This document shows, in pieces, positions 1-5,495 of a stretch of 5,676 nt of DNA. Each line of letters starts with the position of its first letter. The first letter of the stretch is position 1. The translations under genes and the position numbers were made by a program. Source of the stretch: Candidatus Uhrbacteria bacterium RIFCSPHIGHO2_02_FULL_53_13 (GTDB lineage Bacteria > Patescibacteriota > Patescibacteriia > UBA9934 > UBA11717); contig MGDX01000023.1 of the NCBI GenBank assembly GCA_001791035.1, positions 1-5,676 of the forward strand, written 5' to 3'. The notes beneath the pieces are model-generated. The model was not told the DNA's origin. It did not search any database and saw only the letters and a list, made by a program, of their open reading frames with translations.

Positions 1-216
1 GCCTTTATGGCAGAGCTCGAAGAGACGGGCAAGCTGATGGATAACTATCAGAACGGGACGGACTCTATTGCCTACCTGATTGGCGCATACTTCACCGCTT
101 CCGACAGCGTCCCGTACGCGTACTGGTACCGGGACAATCGGCAGGCCGGCTTGAGCGGGAGCGCTCCCGACCGCGAGGACGAGTACATCGGTGTTCGTTC
201 CGCGGTGAGGGTGTAG
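1..216 (+). CDS. C-terminal part of a DGR-diversified protein (target A), probable C-type-lectin-like fold; 5' truncated by window edge
   Basis: The reading frame is open from base 1 (GCC TTT ATG...) to the TAG at 214-216, so about 71 residues are visible. The ATG at 7 is in frame but is more likely an internal Met than the true start, because no ribosome binding site can be judged and the homologous frame at the other end of the window also runs off the edge. The visible part has a conserved segment (LEETGKLMDNYQNG, then IAYLIGAYFTAS), a variable stretch with Tyr, Ser, Gly, Asp and Arg at alternating positions, and the end GVRSAVRV. A variable Trp/Asn-rich stretch ending in G-[VF]-R-x-A-x-R is typical of DGR targets with a C-type-lectin or formylglycine-generating-enzyme-like fold, in which the variable residues form the ligand-binding face. 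The fold is inferred from the C-terminus only. The aligned frame at 5475-5675 on the opposite strand is its paralogue. Its role is probably ligand or antigen recognition; localisation is unknown. Confidence 0.75.
   Translation, partial: AFMAELEETGKLMDNYQNGTDSIAYLIGAYFTASDSVPYAYWYRDNRQAGLSGSAPDREDEYIGVRSAVRV
106..195 (+). other. DGR variable region VR-A
   Basis: Compared with the other copy (reverse strand, 5496-5585), 19 of 90 bases differ here, against 3 in the 91 bases upstream (15-105) and none in the 27 downstream. Varied codons (this copy/other copy) include AGC/AAC at 106, TAC/GAC at 115, 121 and 127, GGC/TAC at 148, GCT/GAT at 163, CGC/GAC at 172, GAC/GTC at 178 and TAC/AAC at 184. 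All but two of the changed bases (156 and 195, both C/T) are naturally explained by a template adenine replaced in one or both copies. This adenine-directed, almost wholly amino-acid-changing pattern at the 3' end of a gene is the hallmark of mutagenic retrohoming. The template repeat itself is not in the window, so the template adenines are inferred. Confidence 0.85.
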
Positions 217-222
217 CCTTGG
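196..222 (+). promoter_or_regulatory. Candidate IMH-like invariant 3' flank of VR-A
   Basis: The 27 bases from the end of the variable stretch through the stop codon and six bases beyond are identical to 5469-5495 on the opposite strand. They include a GC-rich core around TCCGCGGTGAGGGTG. In DGRs, the sequence immediately 3' of the variable region (initiation of mutagenic homing, IMH) is where reverse transcription is thought to be primed, and it is kept constant. The position and conservation fit that role. The assignment is inference because the matching template-associated IMH* cannot be compared. Confidence 0.45.
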
Positions 223-299
223 CCTTTGAACTTTGTTTTTATTTAATCTTTGACCTTGTGTGGGAGAGAAAAGAGGTGCGCTTGAAAAGCAGAGATGGA

Positions 300-328
300 T
301 TCTCTTGATCAAGAAAGGCGGGTATAAT
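300..328 (+). promoter_or_regulatory. Putative sigma70-type promoter for the TGase/vWA-AAA+ operon
   Basis: There is a perfect -10 hexamer TATAAT at 323-328 in the intergenic space. At a 17-bp spacing the -35 position (300-305) reads TTCTCT, a weak match to TTGACA. No TG extension precedes the -10. A better-looking TTGATC at 305-310 is only 12 bp away, which is too close. The weak -35 together with an overlapping palindrome suggests an activator- or repressor-controlled promoter (inference). The predicted start site is about 335. Confidence 0.5.
303..314. promoter_or_regulatory. Perfect 12-bp palindrome TCTTGATCAAGA, possible operator
   Basis: Bases 303-308 are the exact reverse complement of 309-314, with no spacer, so this suits a dimeric DNA-binding protein better than an RNA hairpin. 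It overlaps the presumed -35 region and lies 8 bp upstream of the TATAAT box, a usual place for a repressor site. No regulator gene is visible in the window and I do not recognise the site as that of a named family. Confidence 0.35.
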
Positions 329-331
329 CGT

Positions 332-368
332 GCGGCGAAAAGTCACCCGCGTTAGGGCGGGCTGCCGT
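332..368 (+). promoter_or_regulatory. Nested stem-loop at the start of the leader
   Basis: The inner stem CCCGC (346-350) pairs with GCGGG (357-361) around a six-base loop. AG (341-342) can pair with CT (362-363), and CGGC (333-336) with GCCG (364-367), with a bulge of GAAA on one side. It lies just downstream of the TATAAT box, at or near the expected transcript start, so it could stabilise the 5' end or act as a regulatory leader structure. It has no T-tract after it, so a terminator is unlikely. The pairing was worked out by eye. Confidence 0.35.
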
Positions 369-386
369 TGTGCGTCTTTTCGTCTC

Positions 387-476
387 ACGGGCGCCCGTCG
401 ACCACGCTATCTCTACGTTTCAGTAAGGCCTGTTCCCAAAGGGCTCGAGCCGCAAACTTAGCGAGCTACGCGAGCC
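387..476 (+). promoter_or_regulatory. Further self-complementary leader segments
   Basis: ACGGGCGCCCGT at 387-398 is a perfect 12-bp palindrome. GGCTCGAGCC at 442-451 is a perfect 10-bp palindrome, and its left half (GGCTCG, 442-447) can instead pair with CGAGCC at 471-476, giving a 6-bp stem over a 23-base loop. CCC AAA GGG at 436-443 offers another small stem. Mutually exclusive pairings of this type occur in regulatory leaders, but a GC-rich stretch can also produce them by chance. Confidence 0.25.
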
Positions 477-544
477 TGTTGCAGAATCACGAAAAGCCCG
501 ATAAACTCAATGCACTGTACTGGCAATTCACCACGAAACAACCA

Positions 545-564
545 GATAATTTCACGCTATTATG
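545..564 (+). promoter_or_regulatory. Start context of the TGase/vWA gene: no Shine-Dalgarno, ATAATTT element
   Basis: The 20 bases before ATG 562 contain no purine-rich Shine-Dalgarno sequence. They contain ATAATTT (546-552) nine bases before the ATG, followed after the start by AGAAA. The next gene has the same arrangement: ATAATTT at 3236-3242, ATG, AGAAA. The element could be a -10-like box (GATAAT) giving a nearly leaderless transcript, or an AU-rich unstructured initiation region. An in-frame TAA at 547-549 rules out any start further upstream. Confidence 0.4.
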
Positions 565-3219
565 AGAAAGTTGCCAGAAGGATTCACACCGCCCGTTGAA
601 ACCCAAAAAACCGGCAAAGCGCGTCGCACTGCAAGCGTCGTTGAGCAGTCTCATGAGGCCGCCCTTTTGGGCGAGTGCTTTGAAGATGCTTCCATGGCTC
701 TTGAACAGGTCGAGGCATTTATGGACGTGCGCAAGCAGTTACACGCGCGCAAGTTCCCGACTTTTTATCAGGTATTTGAGGACGTCGACGTCGTCAACCA
801 CTCACCCCTCTCCGATGTCGAGAAAGATGAAGAAGTAACTCGCCTGCTTGATGCGGCGGAAGGCCGAAGCGGCGTGTTTTCCCCGCGCGTCGCCGACTTA
901 TACCTGGCGGTTCTCTCCGAGTTGCACGGACGCGCGTATGAGCCAAAGTTCGAAGAGAACCAATGGAAGCTTGCCGATCTAAGAGCGTCCGGCGACCTGG
1001 ATATCCTGACCTCGGCAACGCAACCGTGGGAGGTAAAGCTGAATCGCCTAGATACGCGCCTTGAAGGGTACCTAGCCGGTCGTCGCGCCCTCGACAGACG
1101 CGAGGGCAACCTCATGGACGATGACACCAAGCGAGTCCGTCAAGAGAAGCTGAAAGGAGCTCCCAAAAATCCTCCTGGCCGAAGGAACGAGAGCAAGCCC
1201 GGCATGGACGAGATGGAACGGCTCAAGGAGGGCGAGCGTGCCCCGGCGCTCTGGTCCATCTTTCCGGCGTACGGAGGATATTACCGCGAGCAGTCTTTGT
1301 CCGTCTGGGACGCGAGCCGCAATACCTGGGTCGAACCGTCTTACGAGTACGCAGAGGTCCAGCTTGTGCCAAAATGCGAGAAAGAAGATCCAAAGAAAGG
1401 CTTGTTAAACCTCAATGTCCGCTCTCAAATCGTCGCGAATCAGTGGGTGAATGTACCCATGCCGTACACACACGGCGTGTCCGAGATTGAATGCAGCGGC
1501 CAATACTTCTTACGACAAGATCAAAATGGGGACGTCGTCATTATGGTACAGGGCGAGGGCGTGGTCGAGGTGAACGTTGTCCTGTCGCCCGTTTCAGAAA
1601 AAATCTACGATCCCGTTGATCGTACGAAAATCAAAGCGCCGGAAATGCCAGCTCGGTTTTCAGAGGAAACGCTGCGGGAAATCGAAGGAATCCGTTCGAC
1701 CAAAAAAGATGCGGTCGGCAAAGCAAGGGCACTGGCGTCCTTCACGCGCCGCAATTTGACTTACTCGAACGACAGTTCGTTTAACGCAATCTATGATTCT
1801 GATCCCAAAGGCTATTTCGGCGCCATCGACGAACGCAGAAAAGCTGACTGCGACGTTGCCAATACCTATTTTGCTGCGTTGTGTGCGGAACTGAAGATTC
1901 CCGTCCGTCATTGCGTCGGACATAGCGTGAAGGGCAAAGATGAAGCGGGCACGTCGCAAATCAATTCTGGCACGGGTCACGCTTGGAGTGAGGTTTGGGA
2001 TAACGCGACAAGTCGATGGACGCGCGTTGACGCTACTCCTCCTGGAGATCCAAACCTCGAAGAAGAGCAACAGAAAGGTCCGAATTCGAAAGTCCCCGGC
2101 GACTATGGCGAACAAGAGGCGCAAAGCATCACCGACGAGCAACTTGAGGCTCTCCGAAAAAAGCTGGCTGAACGAAAGGAGCAGCTCAGCTATACCAAAG
2201 AGGAACGGGAGCTCTCGAAGGCGACCGGCGTCGAGCTGAAGGAGGCCCGTCAGATCGTCAAGGAAATTACCGTGGCCGAGGACACGCGTTTGCCGAATGG
2301 CAAGCGCGTCGTCGACGTGCTCTCGCGTCTTTTTAACGCCATCGTTGAAGCACGAAAAGTCGCGGTTGAGGTATATGACGGTCCGGTGCGTAAGATCGAG
2401 GGCGGCGAGGGCATTGAAGAAATCGTCCGTCACAAGATCGGAACCGCTTTTGGCGACAGTGATCCGGCTTCACGCGAAAAGATTGACGTTGACGAAGCGG
2501 AGGAACCGTCGATCGGCGGGTTCGACCTCTATATGATCGGAGACAAATCCGGCTCGATGAGTTCGACCGTTGACGGCGAAGCGCTCTGGATCATGCAGCG
2601 GAGGGCGGAGTATCTTATTTTTTCTTCCCTTCATCGCTTTGAGCGAGCGCTCGAACGAGCGGGAATTCCAAGCGGTGAATCCCTGTCTGTCAGGACTCAG
2701 GGGATTTCTTTTCGCGGTTCGGCAGATGACGAGATCGATCTCGACAAGCCACTGTCCGGCAAGTTTCTACCGGAGGACAAGGTGCGCCTATGGCACAGCC
2801 TTGGCAATCAGGGCAGTGGCAACGGTGACGTCGCCGCGCTCAATTATGTTTACGGCCAAATAGAGAAAGAGCGGGCGCAGGACGAAACAATCGGCAAGGC
2901 ACAAAACCGCCTGCGACTCATCGTCGCCTGTTCAGACGGAGGGCCGGACGACCCGACAAAGGTGCAGGAGTATGCCGAAGCGCTCGGGAAACTCGGAGCG
3001 GTTGTCGTCGGTGTTGGTCTCACGGACACAGCTCGAGCCGTGCCGGAGATTTACAACACGCCGCATAGCCGCGGGGACATCGTGAAGGACATCAACGACC
3101 TGCCAGCCGTCGTCGCCAAACATCTTGTCGCCGAGGCGATCCGACTTTTCCCGGCTCGCGCCAAAGAAAGCGCTAAGGCCGTGATTGAAGGCGTCATTGC
3201 TGAATTTCAACGCGTTTGA
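562..3219 (+). CDS. Transglutaminase-like and vWA domain protein, partner of the downstream MoxR-type ATPase
   Basis: A complete 885-residue protein, ATG to TGA. The N-terminus has no hydrophobic signal and no membrane segment is evident, so it is probably cytoplasmic. Residues 1-220 are charged, mostly helical-looking and unrecognised; 228-345 look beta-rich. Residues about 385-495 match the transglutaminase/papain-like core, with the triad C430 (in KADCDVANTYFA), H473 (in GTGHAWSEVW) and D490 (in TRVDATPPGDP). A Glu/Lys-rich helical linker follows (500-570). The C-terminal vWA domain (about 653-860) carries the MIDAS motif D661-K-S663-G-S665, a GSGNGD segment (751-756) where the metal-binding Thr/Ser is expected, and SDGGPDD with D792; it resembles the CobT-type vWA. 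A vWA with an intact MIDAS beside a MoxR ATPase implies a metal-dependent adaptor that couples ATPase remodelling to a client. The transglutaminase-fold domain may act as a protease or amide-crosslinking enzyme; its substrate is unknown. The domains are firm; the role in a conflict system is inferred. Confidence 0.92.
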   Translation: MRKLPEGFTPPVETQKTGKARRTASVVEQSHEAALLGECFEDASMALEQVEAFMDVRKQLHARKFPTFYQVFEDVDVVNHSPLSDVEKDEEVTRLLDAAEGRSGVFSPRVADLYLAVLSELHGRAYEPKFEENQWKLADLRASGDLDILTSATQPWEVKLNRLDTRLEGYLAGRRALDRREGNLMDDDTKRVRQEKLKGAPKNPPGRRNESKPGMDEMERLKEGERAPALWSIFPAYGGYYREQSLSVWDASRNTWVEPSYEYAEVQLVPKCEKEDPKKGLLNLNVRSQIVANQWVNVPMPYTHGVSEIECSGQYFLRQDQNGDVVIMVQGEGVVEVNVVLSPVSEKIYDPVDRTKIKAPEMPARFSEETLREIEGIRSTKKDAVGKARALASFTRRNLTYSNDSSFNAIYDSDPKGYFGAIDERRKADCDVANTYFAALCAELKIPVRHCVGHSVKGKDEAGTSQINSGTGHAWSEVWDNATSRWTRVDATPPGDPNLEEEQQKGPNSKVPGDYGEQEAQSITDEQLEALRKKLAERKEQLSYTKEERELSKATGVELKEARQIVKEITVAEDTRLPNGKRVVDVLSRLFNAIVEARKVAVEVYDGPVRKIEGGEGIEEIVRHKIGTAFGDSDPASREKIDVDEAEEPSIGGFDLYMIGDKSGSMSSTVDGEALWIMQRRAEYLIFSSLHRFERALERAGIPSGESLSVRTQGISFRGSADDEIDLDKPLSGKFLPEDKVRLWHSLGNQGSGNGDVAALNYVYGQIEKERAQDETIGKAQNRLRLIVACSDGGPDDPTKVQEYAEALGKLGAVVVGVGLTDTARAVPEIYNTPHSRGDIVKDINDLPAVVAKHLVAEAIRLFPARAKESAKAVIEGVIAEFQRV

Positions 3220-3234
3220 TACTCTTTAAGTGAG

Positions 3235-3255
3235 CATAATTTACCAAATATGATG
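3235..3255 (+). promoter_or_regulatory. Start context of the AAA+ gene: tandem ATG, no Shine-Dalgarno
   Basis: ATG codons stand back to back at 3250 and 3253. No Shine-Dalgarno lies at a proper distance; the only purine stretch (AAGTGAG, 3227-3233) is 16 bases or more upstream. ATAATTT at 3236-3242 and the following ATGAGAAA align with the context of the upstream gene when ATG 3253 is used, so the second ATG may be the real start. CATAAT at 3235-3240 could also serve as a weak internal -10 box. Confidence 0.35.
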
Positions 3256-5466
3256 AGAAAAGAATCCCCTGGCGGAGAGCCAAGCCCAGAGGTTGAAAAA
3301 AGGGCCTCCGGCATTTTGCGTTATATCGAAAATACGATCGTTGCCAGTCATCCAGGCGATCGCGACGAGGAATCCGAGGCGGAGATTCGGGCCTCGTACG
3401 CATCTCGCACTCCACGTGAAAAAGCGGACATCTTGTACGAGAAAATGATGGCTTATGTGACAGACAAGAAGGCTAAAGCTGAAGTCAACGCGTATTTGAT
3501 TACCGAGATCAAGGTCTTGTTCGATGACCAAGAAACAAGAGATGTCTTTTCTGAAACATATGCCGAGGCTCGTGTGGATGCCAAACAGTACCGCATGTCC
3601 GATCTCGGAAAGACGTGGAAGCATTTAAATGAACAGATTGGGAGGTTGGAAAAGGAATTCCAACAGGTAGAGCGGGCATTATTTTTAAGGACGGTCGAGG
3701 GGAAGTCCAACGTGTCCGCCGCGAGGTCTAAGGCCGAACGCCTGGCTGGACGTTTGCTTGCGCTCAAAACTCAGCGGGAAAATTTGAAGACGCTCAACTT
3801 GGAACATGTTCCTTATACTTCGGAAAATACGGATGTGGCGGCAGCCTTTCAATTTGAGATGGATAAAAGAGGGGCTGATCAATTGAGGCGCGGGTTTATG
3901 TGGTTGCCAAGCAGGGAAAAAATCCACACGGATACGGTTGCGGCTTTGCAAAACGGTCGCTGGCCTGTGCTTGTGGGAGAAGCTGGAACAGGAAAGTCTG
4001 ATCAAGCTGATGCAGCCGCGTTGGAGCTCACCGGTAGCCTGCCGACGGAGTTGGAATGCGAGGCGACAACAGGAGAGAAACAAATGATCAAGGACGTCGC
4101 GATTGACGACGAGACCGGTGGAAGCTATCAGGAGTACGGTTCGCTGATGCGCGCCTTTACTGGTTTCGAGGATTCACGGGAAAAGACGCCGTCTCATGAC
4201 AAAGGCAGAATTGTCCGATTTGATGAGTCAGGTCGTTTGGGACCGAAGGCGTACAGTGTCATAAAAAAAGCACGCCAAAAGGCGGCGGGAGATGATTTCT
4301 ACGGTCATCCCGTTTTGCCAGGCGCGGCCGCTATCTGGACGACAAACCCGACAGGGACACGCTATCCTGACCGCCGTTCGGTCGATCCAGCCATGCGTCG
4401 AGAGATTGCGGAGATTTACGTTGACTATCCAGATCAGTCGGCGGAGAATCCAGAAGGTTTTGAATTCATGTATCGCGCTCTGCTTGATGACAATTATCAC
4501 ATTCCTGTTGCGGAAGCAGAACTTGCGCCAGCATACATCAAGCATGAATTTAGCAACGAAGAAAAATATCATCTTGGGGACGGTCGTATAGTGGTTGGAG
4601 AAGACCTGTTGATCGAGGATGGAGCTGATCAACATCATGGAAGCCTTTGGCGTTTGGCCAATGCCGTCAAAGCGTTGCAGAACAGTTTTATCTACGGGAA
4701 CAAACCGCCTGAGGAAATTCCACCAGACGCATTAAGATTTAAGGAAGACATGGACGGCAACATTACGCTCGAGACGGCTACGGGAGAACTGTTAACACTC
4801 TCCTCATCCACCATCACGCTGGGTGAGGTGCAGAGCTGGATGCAAGGCTTCAAGGATCGTCTGCAAAAACAGAATGAAGCGTTCCAGGTTGCATCATTTT
4901 CCGAATGGATAAAATTGAAGATCGACATCTATCTCAAGCAGGTAGACCAGGCCGACCGTGCCAAGGCGAGAGCAATTTTCGATCACTTCCACTTGTTTGA
5001 TGCCGCCCCGAATCTGAAAGACCTGAAACCCATAACGCCCAAAAAGATCGGTTACTTGTCCCCACGTGTCCCGCGCCCGCTCCACGTTGAGACACCGGCT
5101 CCTGAAGCGGTAGCAGAACCAGCCGAACAAAAGGATGGTGCAAAGCCGGTGGAGCTTAACACGACGATTGAAGTGACGCTTGAAGACGGCAGAAATGTCC
5201 GCATTCGCAAAGGCGAGCAGTCTCTTCGGACAAACGTGTCATCGGAACTCGCCGTAGGCGCTAAAACACGATTTAGGGTTGCTGGTTCGGACTATGCTTT
5301 TGCGGGAACGCTCGAGGAAGATAACAAACCTGTTGGTTCATTCTTAGTAGAACCCGATCTCCACAAAATTTTTTCTTCGGAAGAAGTGGAGAAAGGAATC
5401 GTTGATCACGCCTTCCAGAAGCTCGAGAAAGATGTGGAAATGCTTTGTGAAATGACGAAGACTTAA
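3250..5466 (+). CDS. MoxR-like AAA+ ATPase with N-terminal coiled coil and C-terminal beta domain
   Basis: A 738-residue protein (737 if the second ATG is used), TAA stop. The AAA+ module covers roughly 205-400: Walker A GEAGTGKS (243-250, Lys249), Walker B VRFDES with D325-E326, sensor-1-type TTNPTGT with N366, and DPAMRRE (379-385), whose arginines are candidates for the finger. The DE box and TTNP followed by a xDPAxRR element fit the MoxR/CobS/midasin-like helix-2-insert group. MoxR proteins are usually about 300-350 aa, so this one is extended: a charged helical region and likely coiled coil (about 115-185) precede the ATPase, and a long C-terminal part includes a Pro/Ala-rich linker (about 603-632) and a small beta-rich domain (about 637-702). 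I expect a hexameric cytoplasmic remodeller working with the vWA protein encoded 30 bp upstream. Its stop codon is 8 bp from that of the opposing target gene. The AAA+ assignment is secure; the MoxR subfamily is likely; the terminal domains are unassigned. Confidence 0.92.
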   Translation: MMRKESPGGEPSPEVEKRASGILRYIENTIVASHPGDRDEESEAEIRASYASRTPREKADILYEKMMAYVTDKKAKAEVNAYLITEIKVLFDDQETRDVFSETYAEARVDAKQYRMSDLGKTWKHLNEQIGRLEKEFQQVERALFLRTVEGKSNVSAARSKAERLAGRLLALKTQRENLKTLNLEHVPYTSENTDVAAAFQFEMDKRGADQLRRGFMWLPSREKIHTDTVAALQNGRWPVLVGEAGTGKSDQADAAALELTGSLPTELECEATTGEKQMIKDVAIDDETGGSYQEYGSLMRAFTGFEDSREKTPSHDKGRIVRFDESGRLGPKAYSVIKKARQKAAGDDFYGHPVLPGAAAIWTTNPTGTRYPDRRSVDPAMRREIAEIYVDYPDQSAENPEGFEFMYRALLDDNYHIPVAEAELAPAYIKHEFSNEEKYHLGDGRIVVGEDLLIEDGADQHHGSLWRLANAVKALQNSFIYGNKPPEEIPPDALRFKEDMDGNITLETATGELLTLSSSTITLGEVQSWMQGFKDRLQKQNEAFQVASFSEWIKLKIDIYLKQVDQADRAKARAIFDHFHLFDAAPNLKDLKPITPKKIGYLSPRVPRPLHVETPAPEAVAEPAEQKDGAKPVELNTTIEVTLEDGRNVRIRKGEQSLRTNVSSELAVGAKTRFRVAGSDYAFAGTLEEDNKPVGSFLVEPDLHKIFSSEEVEKGIVDHAFQKLEKDVEMLCEMTKT

Positions 5467-5468
5467 GT

Positions 5469-5495
5469 CCAAGGCTACACCCTCACCGCGGAACG
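5469..5495 (-). promoter_or_regulatory. Candidate IMH-like invariant 3' flank of VR-B
   Basis: These 27 bases are identical to 196-222 on the other strand and directly follow the variable region in the gene's reading direction, where the DGR priming site is expected. They overlap the convergent 3' end region next to the AAA+ stop codon. The role is inferred from position and constancy only. Confidence 0.4.

Larger units (their letters stand above)
15..222 (+). repeat. Left arm of 208-bp inverted repeat (3' end of target gene A)
   Basis: The arm matches the reverse complement of 5469-5676 with 22 mismatches and no gaps in 208 bases, about 89% identity. Position p here pairs with 5691-p. Mismatches outside the variable stretch are only at 27, 35 and 59. 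Bases 60-106 and 196-222 are identical in both arms. The homology ends six bases after the TAG stop codon. On the outer side the right arm runs into the window edge, so the repeat may extend further. It is coding sequence of paralogous genes rather than the terminal repeat of an insertion sequence, since no transposase lies between the arms. Confidence 0.93.
217..561. other. 345-bp non-coding interval: 3' flank of target A and leader of the TGase/vWA gene
   Basis: No convincing gene is present. The first part (about 223-260) is T-rich, with three CTTTG units starting at 224, 231 and 248. A consensus TATAAT box follows at 323-328. The rest (330-480) is rich in short self-complementary segments: a nested stem-loop at 332-368, a perfect 12-bp palindrome at 387-398, and a palindrome at 442-451 that can alternatively pair with 471-476. 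A 65-codon frame starting with TTG at 368 ends in an ATGA overlap with the 562 start but looks non-coding. I did not recognise a tRNA, riboswitch or other named RNA family. If transcription starts near 335, the downstream gene would have a structured leader of about 225 nt. Confidence 0.7.

Noticed and set aside
330..480. tRNA, riboswitch or known small RNA in the leader
   Set aside because: No T-arm or anticodon-arm consensus and no family signature was recognised on either strand, only short GC-rich palindromes.
217..561. DGR template repeat within the window
   Set aside because: I looked for the conserved CGGGACAATCGGCAGGCC block and the 27-base flank outside the two arms and found neither in the gap nor in the two internal genes.
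368..565. 65-codon frame starting with TTG and ending in an ATGA overlap with the TGase/vWA start
   Set aside because: It has a TTG start, no convincing ribosome binding site, no recognisable sequence, and it runs through the palindromic leader. The overlap could mean translational coupling, but chance is more likely.
1660..2433. 257-codon open frame on the minus strand
   Set aside because: It is antisense to the transglutaminase region and linker of a clearly real gene with intact motifs. Its translation has no recognisable domain.
3216..3240. TTGATA / CATAAT as a full promoter for the AAA+ gene
   Set aside because: The spacer is only 13 bp, too short for a sigma70 promoter. The 30-bp gap favours read-through from upstream.
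3241..3624. 127-codon open frame on the minus strand over the start of the ATPase gene
   Set aside because: It lies wholly opposite the real AAA+ gene and the short gap before it, and shows no independent motif.
5460..5469. GACTTAAGTC palindrome as a terminator between the convergent genes
   Set aside because: It is only 5 bp per side with no loop, AT-rich in the centre and without a T-tract. A stable RNA hairpin is unlikely.
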